Source: Pseudomonas sp. gcc21 (lineage in GTDB: Bacteria > Pseudomonadota > Gammaproteobacteria > Pseudomonadales > Pseudomonadaceae). Taken from it: a DNA stretch of 64,000 nt. The notes under the pieces were generated by a model. It made no database searches. It worked only from the letters and a program-made list of their open reading frames with translations, and had not been told where the DNA came from. Location of the stretch: the NCBI RefSeq assembly GCF_012844345.1, contig NZ_CP051625.1, positions 1,860,001-1,924,000 on the forward strand. Reading direction: 5' to 3'. Positions 30,257 to 40,829 of the stretch are shown piece after piece. The position numbers and the translations under genes are program-made. Within the stretch, counting starts at the first letter, position 1, and each line of letters begins with the position of its first letter.

Positions 30257-31279
30257 ATGATACATGGATCTTCGGCGCCTGTTGAGTCTGACACCTGGCA
30301 AACTCTACTGGCGCGCAGCATCACCGACCCGGCAGCGCTTCTGGACCGGCTCCAGCTGGATATTTCCTTACTCGATGAGGCAAAGGGCGCCGCAGCTGAT
30401 TTTCCATTGCGCGTGCCAGAACCTTACATCGACAGGATGCGCCAGGGCGATCCAGATGATCCATTGCTCCGACAGGTACTGCCAATCGGTGAAGAGCTTC
30501 TGGATCAGCCAGGCTATGTAACCGACCCGTTGGGTGAACAGCATGCCAATGCCAGGCCAGGCATCATCCACAAGTATCACGGCCGGCTATTGCTCGTCGT
30601 CAGCGCAGGATGCGCCGTCAATTGCCGCTACTGTTTCCGTCGCCATTTTCCCTATGACGACAACAACCTGAGCACCGCCGAATGGCAGGATGCGCTGGAG
30701 TACATCCGCGTCGACGAGAGCATCCGCGAGGTGATATATAGCGGAGGAGATCCACTTGCGGCCAATGATAAACGCCTGGCCTGGCTCACCCGGGAGATCG
30801 CAGATATTCCGCATGTAGCGCGTTTGCGCGTACATACCCGACTGCCGGTGGTTATACCGCAGCGGGTAACGCAGGGCCTGATCGACGCGTTATGCAGCAC
30901 CCGCCTGCCGGTTACCATGGTGCTCCATTGCAACCATGCCAACGAGATAGACCCGAGCCTGAAACAGGCAGTGCATGCGCTGCGTAGCGCCGGAATCATG
31001 ATGCTCAATCAGGCAGTACTGCTGCGTGGTGTGAATGAGCAACTCGAAGATCAGATAGCCTTGAGCGAAAAGCTAGCCGATAGTGGCATTATGCCCTACT
31101 ATCTCCATATTCTTGACCATGTAAGAGGAGCGCGTCATTTTCTTGTCGAGGATGATGCTGCTATCCGGCTGGTCGGGCAGATGCTGACGCGCTTGCCGGG
31201 CTTTCTTGTCCCACGGCTGGTTCGTGAAATCGCCGGCGAACGCAGCAAGGTGCCCTTGATTGTGCAGCCTGTCGAATGA
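30257..31279 (+). CDS. epmB: EF-P--(R)-beta-lysine pathway lysine 2,3-aminomutase EpmB
   Basis: Radical SAM, PLP-dependent enzyme converting L-alpha-lysine to (R)-beta-lysine for EF-P. The 340-residue protein (start [14 protein letters not shown]) has the cluster motif [11 protein letters not shown] with Cys at about 119, 123 and 126, then [13 protein letters not shown] and [13 protein letters not shown]. The length matches E. coli EpmB (342) rather than the longer catabolic aminomutases. It is divergent from efp, completing a local EF-P modification module. EpmC is not in this window. Confidence 0.94.
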   Translation: MIHGSSAPVESDTWQTLLARSITDPAALLDRLQLDISLLDEAKGAAADFPLRVPEPYIDRMRQGDPDDPLLRQVLPIGEELLDQPGYVTDPLGEQHANARPGIIHKYHGRLLLVVSAGCAVNCRYCFRRHFPYDDNNLSTAEWQDALEYIRVDESIREVIYSGGDPLAANDKRLAWLTREIADIPHVARLRVHTRLPVVIPQRVTQGLIDALCSTRLPVTMVLHCNHANEIDPSLKQAVHALRSAGIMMLNQAVLLRGVNEQLEDQIALSEKLADSGIMPYYLHILDHVRGARHFLVEDDAAIRLVGQMLTRLPGFLVPRLVREIAGERSKVPLIVQPVE

Positions 31280-31466
31280 CAGGACTGCCCCAATACAGAG
31301 GAAATTGCAGGAAATATAAGCTGCTAGAGTGAAGATACAGGCTCTGATCACGGCCCAGCTGACCTCTTTATTACCGGCTCGTGTCGGGATGGCCTGAACC
31401 GTGCAGTACCGCTGAGATACCGTCATTTTGACGAGGCGGCAACGGGACCTCGATACTGGGAACTAC

Positions 31467-33263
31467 ATGAATAGCACAACGCATAAGCTCAATTTGCGCA
31501 TACCGCTACAGACGCTGGACACGCTCAGCTTCGCTGAAGCGACGGAGAAAGGAATCGCCCAATGGCTGGGAAATTTGCCCAAAGCCAATATTGGCGAGAC
31601 CGCCCGTCAGCTCTACAAAGGGTTGATCGAGCTGAATCAGCTGATCGTCGCACCCGAGAAGCGTCTGGCGTTACTTGAGCTTATCCGTCCGGAAGTACGC
31701 TACGTCTGTGTCGCTCTGTCGAAATACTACCTTGGCCAGTCAATCGTTCTAGAGGACAAGCCACGCAAGGTCGCCAACCTCTCCCAGTCGCTTCAGAATC
31801 ACCTGGCCAACGGCTACAAGATCGTGGTTGCGCAGGAGCAAAGCATCCGGCCCAAGGAGCACCCGGCCGTTATGGCGCTGGCCATTGAGCGCGCCATACG
31901 CAGTCTCTGCGGCCCATTACTACGCGCGTATCAGCTATATTGCCCGGTCGCCGACGGCGTCTGGCTGGAAATGCATCAGCTTTATCAGCTTGCATATAAA
32001 CGACGCCTGCATAAACAGCCAATTGTTGATCCCGAAAATGCGGCCGGTCATGCCTTGAGCATCAGGCACTGCTACATCATGGCGTTGCTGATGGGTGCCG
32101 CTCGCCCCAACCAGATGCGCCAGAGCGCCATGGGCAAGCTTTTCGCTACGCTGGAGGATTGGAGCCAGCGAGCCCACCTGGTGGACCCGGACGACCCGAA
32201 CGCACTGTTCATCATCAATCCCGATATGGACTGCGCACCCAGGTACCGATCGCTGATTCGCGATGAGGACATCAGCGCAAGCGTTGGGCTGGCGACTCAC
32301 GACCTGGTCGAAGACATCAAGAATCTCATGCTCAATGGCGCCGAGGCCGGCAGCTCGCTGAAGGTGCCAGACGGCTTCGGCGTGGAGCTGTTGCAGCATG
32401 TCAGCCAATCCTGGGGGGATCTGGCAGAACGCACTTTCAACCGCGTTCCCGGTAACGGTGCAATCCGCTTGTGTATCGGTATGAGCGCAACGCATTACCG
32501 CATTTCCGGCATGAGTTTTTCAAAATTCATTGCCGCTGACGACGCTGAACTCAATCCCTTTTCCGACGCTGCCAGACGAGCCCGGAAGGAAGGCTGGGAC
32601 AGTGCGTTCGACACAGACAAGAGTATCGATTGGGCGCCGTCGAACATGGAGATGATCGATTACACAACCGCCACCGCGCCCGACACACCAGCCAACCGGC
32701 AGAATGAAGACGAACAGTATCCAGTCCATACCCTGAATATCGTCAATCACAGTCCGGGCGGCTTCTGCCTCACCTGGCCAAGGGATGTCCCCAAGCAACT
32801 CCAGGCCGGCGAGCTACTAGGCGTGCAGGAAGTCAATGGCGAGGACTGGAGCCTCGCTGTGGTTCGCTGGATCAGGCAGGTGCGCGGTGGCGGCACGCAG
32901 ATGGGCATAGAACTGATCGCTCCGCACTGTACGCCGTGCGCAATCAAGCTGATCCGCAAATCCGAGCAACCCAGCCAATACCTGCGGGCGCTGACGGTAC
33001 CAGCGGTAGCGGCAATCGAGCGCCCGCCCACCATAATCACGCCACGCCTGCCTTTTCAGGTTGGCAGCAAGGTAGTGATCTATCAGGGCCACAAGGAAAC
33101 GCGGGCGCAGCTGGTCGACCGCATTACCGCTACCGGCAGTTTCAGCCAGTTCGAACACCGGTTCCTCGACCCGATCACAGGCGCTGACCGCCCCGCCGGA
33201 GCGCGTCTGGGCACTTCGGGTGGCGGTGAGGATGATTTTGACTCTCTGTGGAAGACGTTGTAG
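31467..33263 (+). CDS. fimW: PilZ-type cyclic-di-GMP receptor FimW
   Basis: A 598-residue cytoplasmic protein with a large helical N-terminal region (about 1-420) and a C-terminal PilZ-like domain (about 425-510) containing the NxSxGG element in IVNHSPGGFCLTW. A clear RxxxR motif is not obvious upstream of it. A Gly-rich acidic tail ends the protein. Its position directly before fimX matches P. aeruginosa PA4958, the c-di-GMP effector FimW that moves to the poles on surface contact. The assignment rests on this synteny and the PilZ motif. Confidence 0.8.
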   Translation: MNSTTHKLNLRIPLQTLDTLSFAEATEKGIAQWLGNLPKANIGETARQLYKGLIELNQLIVAPEKRLALLELIRPEVRYVCVALSKYYLGQSIVLEDKPRKVANLSQSLQNHLANGYKIVVAQEQSIRPKEHPAVMALAIERAIRSLCGPLLRAYQLYCPVADGVWLEMHQLYQLAYKRRLHKQPIVDPENAAGHALSIRHCYIMALLMGAARPNQMRQSAMGKLFATLEDWSQRAHLVDPDDPNALFIINPDMDCAPRYRSLIRDEDISASVGLATHDLVEDIKNLMLNGAEAGSSLKVPDGFGVELLQHVSQSWGDLAERTFNRVPGNGAIRLCIGMSATHYRISGMSFSKFIAADDAELNPFSDAARRARKEGWDSAFDTDKSIDWAPSNMEMIDYTTATAPDTPANRQNEDEQYPVHTLNIVNHSPGGFCLTWPRDVPKQLQAGELLGVQEVNGEDWSLAVVRWIRQVRGGGTQMGIELIAPHCTPCAIKLIRKSEQPSQYLRALTVPAVAAIERPPTIITPRLPFQVGSKVVIYQGHKETRAQLVDRITATGSFSQFEHRFLDPITGADRPAGARLGTSGGGEDDFDSLWKTL

Positions 33264-33314
33264 ATTCCATCGACGTCAGGGCTGACTTTCTCCGGCCCGC
33301 ATACATGGAAGACT

Positions 33315-35381
33315 ATGGGCACCGAAACGCAGGCTATAAGGCTGTTAATACTTGATGATTCGCAGAACAACGCCGAGCGAATCGTCAGCGTTTTGCGCAA
33401 CGCCGGCCACGCCACCCGCGCTCATCGTATTACCTCGGCAGAAGATCTGCACGAATGCCTTCAACAAACCTGGGACCTGTGTATCGCGGCCCCGGAAACG
33501 AGTTTCATGTCCGCGCGACAGGCGCTCAGCCTGATCGGCCCGGACCGTGATGTTCCGTTCATTCTCCGCCTTTCCGAGCCGGATACCGAAACGCTGGTTG
33601 AAGCCCTGCGCAGCGGTATGAAGGACGCAATCTCTGTCGATTCCGATGCACTGCTGATACTGGTGGCCCAACGTGAGCTGACCAGCCTGGCGGCGCGAAG
33701 ACACCAGCGTATCGCCGAGCAATCGCTGCGCGAAGCCGAGAAGCGTTGCCAGCTACTGCTTGACAGCTCCGTCGATGCTATCGCCTACGTACACGACGGA
33801 ATGCATATCTATGCCAATCGCTCATATGCCCGACTGTTCGGCTATGACGATGTCGACGACCTCGCTGCGGAGCCGATGGTAGGCCTGATCGCGGCGAAGG
33901 ATCAGGCTGTGTTCAAGGATTTTCTGCGGCACTATATCGACCGCGGTGACCAGAACGAAATGCGCTGCAGCGGTGTTGATGTAGACGGCAAGGAATTCCC
34001 CATCATGCTGTCCTTTTCACCGGCCAGCTATGACAACGAACCCTGCACACAGGTTGTGATCCGCGCCGAAACCGCCAGCGCAGAGTTCGAGGAAAAACTC
34101 AAGAGCATGGCTCGCCAGGATCTGGTGACCGGCCTGTTCAACCGCGCCTACTTCCAGGAACAGCTCGAAAGTATCAGCGAACAGGCGGTTCGTCAGGGCA
34201 AGCCAAGCACACTGGTATATCTCGGCATCGACAATTTCCATGCGCTCCAGGCCGATGTCGGCATCGGCGGTGCCGATCTGGTGCTGGCCGATATTGCGCA
34301 GATTCTTCGGCAGTTCTTCCCGGAAGACACGCTGATGGCGCGATTCAGCGATGATGCGTGCAGCGTCCTGCTGGATGCGCAGGAGCCCGAAAGCGTTCTC
34401 GATTCGCTGGACTCGCTTCGCCGGCAAATCGAGGGCAACCTGTTTGAGGCCAACGGACGCACCGTACAGATTACCGCAAGCATGGGTGTCTCAACTATCA
34501 GCGAGACCAGTCCGGACCCGGTTCAGGCCGTTGACCGCGCTCACCGTCTCTCGGACCAGATCAGCCAGGACGGCGGTAACGCGGTGAAGGTTTTCAATCC
34601 CCTGGTCGAACTGGCGCATCAGGCCAATCGCGGAAATCTTATTGCGCTGATCCGCCATAGCATTGAAACGGATGCAGTGAAGCTTGAATTTCAACCGGTT
34701 ATAAGCCTGCGCGGCGATAGCTCTGAGCTCTATGAAACCTATCTGCGTTTGCTCAACAGCCAGGGCGAGGAAGTACCCGCTGGTGAGTATCTCGAGGCGG
34801 CAATCGACTCGGGCCTGGCCAGTGAACTCGACCGCTGGATGATCGGAAAAGCAGTTCGAATGCTCGTGGAGCAGCGCAGCAAGGGCACCGATACGCGACT
34901 GATCCTGAACCTGAACAGTGCCAGCCTGCAGGATCTGGATCTGGTGCCCTGGATTTCGAAGCTGCTCAAGGAATCACGGCTACCCATGGATGCACTGGTA
35001 TTCCAGTTCAACGATGCAGACGTGAATACCTATCTGAAGCAGGCCAGGGCTTTTACCGAGGCGCTACGCGGAATTCACTGCAAGGTATCGCTGAGTCATT
35101 TCGGTTGCGCGTTGAACCCTTACGCAGCGCTGAAACACGTCCACGTGGATTACGTGAAACTGGATGGCTCGTTCAGCCGGGATCTTTCAACACCCGAATC
35201 AGTCGAAGCGCTCAAGGAAATAGTCACCACGTTGCATGGCAAGGGCAAGCTGACTATCGTTTCCTTCGTCGACAGCGCCACCATGATGCCCACCCTGTGG
35301 CAGGCGGGCGTCAATTACATCCAGGGTTTCTATCTCCAGGCGCCCAGCGAGACGATGAACTACGATTTCTCTGCGGAGTGA
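33315..35381 (+). CDS. fimX: Degenerate REC-PAS-GGDEF-EAL protein FimX
   Basis: Polar c-di-GMP receptor that promotes type IV pilus assembly. The protein has 688 residues with a receiver-like domain (about 8-125), PAS (about 140-250), GGDEF (about 265-428) and EAL (about 437-688). The cyclase signature is replaced by SDDAC at 345-349 and the EAL triad by ETY at 474-476. The DDFG-type loop reads SHFGCALNPYAAL. Catalysis is therefore unlikely, and ligand binding through the EAL fold is the expected role, as in P. aeruginosa FimX. It lies 51 bases after fimW. Confidence 0.92.
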   Translation: MGTETQAIRLLILDDSQNNAERIVSVLRNAGHATRAHRITSAEDLHECLQQTWDLCIAAPETSFMSARQALSLIGPDRDVPFILRLSEPDTETLVEALRSGMKDAISVDSDALLILVAQRELTSLAARRHQRIAEQSLREAEKRCQLLLDSSVDAIAYVHDGMHIYANRSYARLFGYDDVDDLAAEPMVGLIAAKDQAVFKDFLRHYIDRGDQNEMRCSGVDVDGKEFPIMLSFSPASYDNEPCTQVVIRAETASAEFEEKLKSMARQDLVTGLFNRAYFQEQLESISEQAVRQGKPSTLVYLGIDNFHALQADVGIGGADLVLADIAQILRQFFPEDTLMARFSDDACSVLLDAQEPESVLDSLDSLRRQIEGNLFEANGRTVQITASMGVSTISETSPDPVQAVDRAHRLSDQISQDGGNAVKVFNPLVELAHQANRGNLIALIRHSIETDAVKLEFQPVISLRGDSSELYETYLRLLNSQGEEVPAGEYLEAAIDSGLASELDRWMIGKAVRMLVEQRSKGTDTRLILNLNSASLQDLDLVPWISKLLKESRLPMDALVFQFNDADVNTYLKQARAFTEALRGIHCKVSLSHFGCALNPYAALKHVHVDYVKLDGSFSRDLSTPESVEALKEIVTTLHGKGKLTIVSFVDSATMMPTLWQAGVNYIQGFYLQAPSETMNYDFSAE

Positions 35382-35383
35382 AG

Positions 35384-35413
35384 ATTGGCGCCGACACGGC
35401 GCCAATTCGCGTT
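35384..35413 (+). terminator. Terminator after fimX
   Basis: A 9-bp stem ATTGGCGCC / GGCGCCAAT (35384-35392 with 35398-35406) and a 5-base loop, followed by TCGCGTTTT. It fills the gap between fimX and the convergent serB. Confidence 0.65.
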
Positions 35414-36637
35414 TTAATCGATGGGTTGGCACCCGTCCCTGTCTCTGAAACCCAGCAGATATAGAATCCCATCCAGCCCAAGCGTTGAAATAGCCTGTTT
35501 GGCTGATTGCTTGACCAGCGGCTTGGCGCGGAATGCTACACCCAGGCCGGCAATCGCCAGCATCGGCAGGTCATTGGCACCATCGCCCACCGCGATAGTC
35601 TGCTCAAGGCTTATCCCCTCCCGCTCAGCCAGCTCGCGAAGCAGATCCGCCTTGCGTTGCCCGTCGACGATCGGCTCCTGCACCTCGCCTGTCACCAGCC
35701 CGTTTTCGACGGGCAAGGCGTTGGCGTAGACGTAATCGATACCAAGGCGCTGCTGCAATTGTTCCGCAAAATAGCTGAAGCCACCCGAGAGTATCGCGGT
35801 CTTGTAGCCCAGACGGCGCAGTTGGGCTATCAGCGTTTCCGCACCTTCAGTCAGCCGCAGGCCGGCGTTGATCTCTTCCAGCACAGACACAGGCAGCCCT
35901 TTTAACAGGGCCATACGCTCACGAAAACTGGCCTTGAAATCCAGTTCGCCACGCATCGCCCGCTCGGTGATTTCTGCCACCAAGTCGCCTACGCCTGCGG
36001 CCTTGGCCAGCTCATCAATCACTTCGGCATCGATCAGGGTCGAATCCATGTCGAAGACGACCAGTCGACGGTTTCTGCGGAAGATGCTGTCCTGCTGAAA
36101 GGCAATATCCACGTTCAGTTCTTGCGCGATGGCCAGGAATTCGCTCCGCAGAGCGGCCGGATCGTCAGGTTCACCGCGCACGGAGAATTCTATACAGCCC
36201 TTGCCCTGATCGGCGGGCAGACCCTCAGGGATACGACCGGAAAGTCTGTCTATATGGTCGATATTCAGATCGAAGCGCGCGGTGATCTCGCTGACACGAG
36301 CGATATGCTCGGCGGTAATGCGCCGCGCCAGCAATGTCACGATGTGCCGTGGCTTGCCTTGCCCAGTGACCCAGCGGCTATATTCTTCGGCACTGACCGG
36401 CGTAAAACGAACCTGTTGATCAAGCTCATAACCGCGGAACAAAACGTCCTTTAATACATCAGACATTCCGGTATCGCCCGCCATCTCGACCAGGATGCCA
36501 AACGACAACGTATCGTGGATAACCGCTTGACCGATATCGAGAATCCGAACGTTCTGCCGCGCCAGAATGCCGGTAATCGCAGCGGTCAGGCCTGGCCGAT
36601 CAGGCCCGGTGATGTTGATCAGGACGATTTCGTTCAA
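35414..36637 (-). CDS. serB: Phosphoserine phosphatase SerB
   Basis: HAD-family enzyme for the last step of serine synthesis. The 407-residue protein has two ACT-like regulatory regions (about 1-85 and 95-180, the first beginning EIVLINITGPDRPGLTAAI) before the catalytic domain. The nucleophile motif DMDST is at 196-200, the LSGGFSYF segment follows, and GDGANDLPML coordinates Mg. The N-terminal extension is typical of pseudomonad SerB. It is divergent from the AhpA/YtjB-type gene, the same pairing as ytjB-serB in E. coli. Confidence 0.96.
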   Translation of the reverse strand: MNEIVLINITGPDRPGLTAAITGILARQNVRILDIGQAVIHDTLSFGILVEMAGDTGMSDVLKDVLFRGYELDQQVRFTPVSAEEYSRWVTGQGKPRHIVTLLARRITAEHIARVSEITARFDLNIDHIDRLSGRIPEGLPADQGKGCIEFSVRGEPDDPAALRSEFLAIAQELNVDIAFQQDSIFRRNRRLVVFDMDSTLIDAEVIDELAKAAGVGDLVAEITERAMRGELDFKASFRERMALLKGLPVSVLEEINAGLRLTEGAETLIAQLRRLGYKTAILSGGFSYFAEQLQQRLGIDYVYANALPVENGLVTGEVQEPIVDGQRKADLLRELAEREGISLEQTIAVGDGANDLPMLAIAGLGVAFRAKPLVKQSAKQAISTLGLDGILYLLGFRDRDGCQPID

Positions 36638-36839
36638 GGTAGCCGCTCCGCTGAAAAGACTGGGCCGCCATTCTAACCGTAAATAGCGTTTGCTGCCCTT
36701 TCATCGCCACCGTGATGGCGCGGCAACAGCACTGGAAAGCCCCTCGAAGGGTGGCCGCTTTTTACCCTGCGAGGGAATAGCTATACTCAATCGCTTCCGA
36801 AGGACATGAAGTTCGTTTACACCGGACGACCTCCTTCGC

Positions 36840-38510
36840 TTGCCGGATCTTTCACCTGCCATATCGAGTTTTATCTTGAATCGCTCACCGCACTCCGACA
36901 ATGTTTTTCTCCGCTGCTATGCCGCCTGGCGCGACCAGAGCATCAAGTTGCGGGGCAGTTTGATGCTGCTCGTTCTGACGCCCCTATTCGGGGTCCTTCT
37001 GTTACTCATCTGGTTCGGCCAGTATCAGCTCCAGCGCGACACTGCAGCTCAGGCAGACGCCGTCGGCGCCGAACTCGCGCGGCAGGTTGCCGCGTCCGTT
37101 GCGGACCCACTGGCGGCGGATGATCATCTGAGCCTGAATATCCTGCTTGCACAGTGGAACCAGAACCCGCTGATCGCCCATACAAGCCTGACCACGCCTG
37201 ATAACCGCATCGTCGCCGAGGCAGGCAGCAAGGTGGCTGCCGCTCAGTTGGCACCTGGTCAGGGCCGCTTCGTTACAGCCGTACATGTTCAGGACGTGTT
37301 GGCCGGCCAGTTGCGCCTGAGCCTGGCAGCTGAACCCTTCAGCGCGCCAGGCCAGGCCCTGGTCCGTCACCTGCTATGGAGCCTGCTTGGGCTCACTCTC
37401 CTGGGCGCGTTACTGGCCTGGCGCATGGCGGCCGGAATGAGCAAGGTCCTCAATGAACTCGCTGACTGGCATGGGGATACCGATTCGCCTCCGGCCGGAC
37501 TCGACCGCGCGGATGAACTCGGAGATCTTGCCCGCCGGTTAACCGAGCGGCGTATCGTCGACATGCCACCCCCTGACGAGCCGGAGGCGCCGGACGAACC
37601 GGAGGATACATTCGAGCCAGAGTCGCCTGAACCAGCCACCATGGAATTAGCGAACCAGCCCGGCGCTGCGCAAGCGCCCACCTCACTGGACCTCGCTCCG
37701 GATCCCGATACCGTGTTCGGCCCGGTCCAGCCTGAGCCAGCCCATGAGGGTTCCGACCCGGACGCACTCATCATCCGCCGCGAGGCACATGCTTTTGATG
37801 AGGACGATCAGCCCGTTGAGGAAGATTCGCGCAACCAGGCAGTCCGATCGGATATAGCGGAACCTTCCGAAGCGGTGTCGTATGACCAGGAAGACGCCTT
37901 ATCGGACCCGGCTCCCCCGGCACCTCCGGCAATACCCGGCGCGGTCCTGGCGGTTCGACTCGGCAATCAGGATGTACTTCGTCGTCTCGCTCGCCCTCGC
38001 TTGCTATCGCTGCTTGAACGCTACCGGGAACATCTAGGTCAAGCTGCAGAGATCTACCAGGGACGTTTACAAACGCTGCACGATGGCACCAGCGTGATCT
38101 CGTTCACTGGTGAGGCGGATAAGAATGATGCTGAAGAACTCACCAAAGTACTCAGCTGCGGCGAACTACTAAGGGTGCTTGGGCACGACCTGCAAATCGA
38201 GATTGCTGACACGGGTATTGCCTTGCATCTGCAATTGGCTGCCTGCCGTACCGATAATATCGACCAGTTGGATGGCGACGCGTATGCAGAGCAACCCGAC
38301 TGCAAGCAGATGCTGGATCGACTCGAATTCAGCCGCAACCTCGTGCTATTGGATGCGTCCCTTGCTACCGCTGGCATTCTCAGCCAGCGTGCCGTGGTAA
38401 GGCGCCTGGCAAGTCAATCCGGCGTGTATTGCGTTGAACGCCTGCAGGAACCGCACCAGACCTTACTGGAGCGTCAGCTGAACGCCTTGTACACCCAACG
38501 GCGCAGCTGA
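36840..38510 (+). CDS. AhpA/YtjB-family membrane protein with long acidic linker
   Basis: A 556-residue inner-membrane protein. Membrane segments at about 40-65 (LMLLVLTPLFGVLLLLIW) and 180-200 flank a periplasmic domain, as in SMP/YtjB/AhpA proteins. Residues about 225-375 are a Pro/Glu/Asp-rich, probably disordered linker. The C-terminal 180 residues form a soluble domain with no motif I recognise. It is divergent from serB. The start is uncertain: MPDLSPAISS at 36840 or a TTG at 36876. The true role is unknown. Confidence 0.75.
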   Translation: MPDLSPAISSFILNRSPHSDNVFLRCYAAWRDQSIKLRGSLMLLVLTPLFGVLLLLIWFGQYQLQRDTAAQADAVGAELARQVAASVADPLAADDHLSLNILLAQWNQNPLIAHTSLTTPDNRIVAEAGSKVAAAQLAPGQGRFVTAVHVQDVLAGQLRLSLAAEPFSAPGQALVRHLLWSLLGLTLLGALLAWRMAAGMSKVLNELADWHGDTDSPPAGLDRADELGDLARRLTERRIVDMPPPDEPEAPDEPEDTFEPESPEPATMELANQPGAAQAPTSLDLAPDPDTVFGPVQPEPAHEGSDPDALIIRREAHAFDEDDQPVEEDSRNQAVRSDIAEPSEAVSYDQEDALSDPAPPAPPAIPGAVLAVRLGNQDVLRRLARPRLLSLLERYREHLGQAAEIYQGRLQTLHDGTSVISFTGEADKNDAEELTKVLSCGELLRVLGHDLQIEIADTGIALHLQLAACRTDNIDQLDGDAYAEQPDCKQMLDRLEFSRNLVLLDASLATAGILSQRAVVRRLASQSGVYCVERLQEPHQTLLERQLNALYTQRRS

Positions 38511-38529
38511 TCAGCATCGCCTGGCTATC

Positions 38530-38559
38530 GCCGTCCCGTTGCTTGTGCAACGGGACGGC
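38530..38559. terminator. 13-bp hairpin between convergent genes
   Basis: A perfect stem GCCGTCCCGTTGC / GCAACGGGACGGC around TTGT lies between the AhpA-like gene (plus) and parC (minus). It is very stable but lacks a T-run on either side. Confidence 0.5.
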
Positions 38560-38567
38560 GGCACGTT

Positions 38568-40817
38568 CTAGTCAACAGTAATGGAGTCGATCTTCTGGAA
38601 CCCGCGCGGCAACTTGTTACCGCGCCGGCCGCGTTCACCGCGATAATGTTCCAGATCCGTAGGTTTAAGCGTCAGCGTGCGCTTGCCCGCTAGCAACACC
38701 AGATTGGCATTGGCAGGCAACACGGTTAAGCCCGCAAGAAATTCATCCCGAGACTTAACGCGTGCAGAAGGAATGGACAGGATCCGGTTACCTTTACCCT
38801 TCGCCAGCTGCGGCAATTCTGCGACAGGAAACACCAGTAAGCGGCCCTCATTGGAAACAGCCACCACCGAATCGCTTGTCTGATCAGAAACGAGCACCGG
38901 AGCAATCACTTTTCCTCCGGCCGGTACGCTGAGTAACGCCTTGCCATTCTTGTTCTTGGCGTGCAGATCTGCGCCCTGCGCCACGAACCCATAGCCCGCG
39001 TCCGAAGCAACGAGATACAGTCCCTGGTCATCAGGCATCAGGACCGCTTCAAAGGCGGCGCCAGGCGGCGGACTGAGCCGTCCGGTCAGGGGCTCGCCCT
39101 GCCCCCGTGCTGACGGCAAGGTATGCGCTGCCACCGAGTAACTCCGCCCGGTGGAATCAATGAATACGGCAGGCTGGTTAGACCGGCCAGCTGCCTGCGC
39201 GAGAAAATTATCACCCGAGCGATAGGACAGCGCCGGGCCGTCTACATCATGCCCCTTGGCGCAGCGCACCCAGCCTTTTTCGGATAGCACCACGGTTACG
39301 GGTTCGGCAGGCACCAGTTCGGTTTCGGATAGCGCGCGGGCTTCGCGACGCTCGACCAGTGGTGAGCGACGGTCGTCCCCATACGTCTCGGCATCGGCAA
39401 TCAGCTCATCGCGCACCTTGTTGCGCAGACGCTTCTCACTGCCCAGGATTTTCTGTAACTGATCACGCTCAGCAGCCAGCGCATCCTGCTCGCCGCGGAT
39501 CTTCATTTCCTCGAGGCGCGCCAGTTGGCGTAACCGGGTGTCCAGGATGTAATCAGCCTGGAGCTCGCTGAGACCAAAGCGGGCCATCAATTCGGCGCGG
39601 GGCTGATCCTCGGTCCGAATGATGTGAATAACTTCGTCCAGGTTGAGGAACGCAACCAGCAAACCGTCCAACAAGTGCAGCCGATTGAGTACCTTGTCCA
39701 GGCGATACTGCAGGCGACGACGCACCGTCGTGATCCGGAAAGCCAGCCATTCGCTGATCATGCTGCGCAGGTCTTTCACAGCAGGGCGGCCATCGGTCCC
39801 GATAACGTTCATGTTTACGCGATAGCTGTGCTCAAGATCAGTGGTCGCGAACAGGTGCTGCATCAACTCTTCGGCATCTACGCGATTGGAACGCGGCACA
39901 ATGACGATACGGGTCGGATTCTCATGATCGGATTCATCGCGCAGGTCTGCGACCATTGGTAGTTTCTTCGCCTGCATTTGCGCAGCGATCTGTTCAAGAA
40001 TCCGCGAACCGGACACCTGGTGCGGCAGCGACGTGACGACAATGTCGGTATCTTCGCGCTCCCAGACTGCGCGCGCACGTACCGAGCCGCGGCCGGTGGA
40101 GTAGAGTTTGACCAGCTCGCTACGCGGCGTGATGATCTCCGCTTCGGTCGGATAATCCGGCCCCTGGACATGTTCCATCAGCTCATCAACGCCAGCGCCC
40201 GGTTCATCCAGCAAGCGTACGCAGGCAGCGGCCACTTCGCGCAGGTTGTGAGGCGGAATATCCGTCGCCATACCCACCGCGATGCCCGTCGTGCCATTGA
40301 GTAACAGATTGGGCAAGCGCGCAGGCAGAACCATGGGCTCGTCCATGGTGCCATCGAAATTGGGCTGCCAGTCGACAGTGCCCTGCCCGAGCTCAGTCAG
40401 CAGTACTTCGCTGTAACGAGCCAGACGCGCCTCGGTGTAACGCATCGCCGCGAAGGACTTGGGATCGTCCGGCGCGCCCCAGTTGCCCTGCCCATCCACC
40501 AGCGGGTAGCGATAGGAAAAAGGCTGGGCCATCAACACCATCGCCTCGTAGCAGGCGGAGTCTCCGTGGGGGTGATACTTACCGAGCACATCACCGACCG
40601 TCCGGGCCGATTTCTTGTGCTTGGACGTGGCAGAGAGCCCCAGCTCGCTCATGGCATAAACGATGCGGCGCTGTACCGGCTTCAAGCCGTCGCCAATGTT
40701 TGGCAGGGCCCGGTCCATGATCACGTACATCGAATAATTGAGGTACGCCTCTTCAGTAAACGACGACAGTGCACGGCGTTCCACGCCTTCCATGCTCAGA
40801 TCCAGGCTGTCACTCAT
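38568..40817 (-). CDS. parC: DNA topoisomerase IV subunit A
   Basis: Breakage-reunion subunit that decatenates sister chromosomes. The protein has 749 residues from the ATG at 40817 (a GTG two codons upstream is possible). It has a GyrA/ParC catalytic core with the active-site Tyr in [13 protein letters not shown], and a C-terminal beta-propeller-like region. The quinolone-determining segment reads [13 protein letters not shown], keeping the wild-type Ser and Glu. The partner parE lies 570 bases upstream, separated by the small protease gene. Confidence 0.97.
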   Translation of the reverse strand: MSDSLDLSMEGVERRALSSFTEEAYLNYSMYVIMDRALPNIGDGLKPVQRRIVYAMSELGLSATSKHKKSARTVGDVLGKYHPHGDSACYEAMVLMAQPFSYRYPLVDGQGNWGAPDDPKSFAAMRYTEARLARYSEVLLTELGQGTVDWQPNFDGTMDEPMVLPARLPNLLLNGTTGIAVGMATDIPPHNLREVAAACVRLLDEPGAGVDELMEHVQGPDYPTEAEIITPRSELVKLYSTGRGSVRARAVWEREDTDIVVTSLPHQVSGSRILEQIAAQMQAKKLPMVADLRDESDHENPTRIVIVPRSNRVDAEELMQHLFATTDLEHSYRVNMNVIGTDGRPAVKDLRSMISEWLAFRITTVRRRLQYRLDKVLNRLHLLDGLLVAFLNLDEVIHIIRTEDQPRAELMARFGLSELQADYILDTRLRQLARLEEMKIRGEQDALAAERDQLQKILGSEKRLRNKVRDELIADAETYGDDRRSPLVERREARALSETELVPAEPVTVVLSEKGWVRCAKGHDVDGPALSYRSGDNFLAQAAGRSNQPAVFIDSTGRSYSVAAHTLPSARGQGEPLTGRLSPPPGAAFEAVLMPDDQGLYLVASDAGYGFVAQGADLHAKNKNGKALLSVPAGGKVIAPVLVSDQTSDSVVAVSNEGRLLVFPVAELPQLAKGKGNRILSIPSARVKSRDEFLAGLTVLPANANLVLLAGKRTLTLKPTDLEHYRGERGRRGNKLPRGFQKIDSITVD

Positions 40818-40829
40818 ACTCACCCTCTA

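Noticed and set aside
38530..38559. Hairpin between the AhpA-like gene and parC as part of the 28.1 kb repeat family
   Set aside because: Its loop (TTGT) and flanks lack the CAGGGATG core, so it is an ordinary convergent-gene hairpin.
40559..40590. Quinolone-resistance substitution in ParC
   Set aside because: The determining segment [10 protein letters not shown] keeps the wild-type Ser and Glu.
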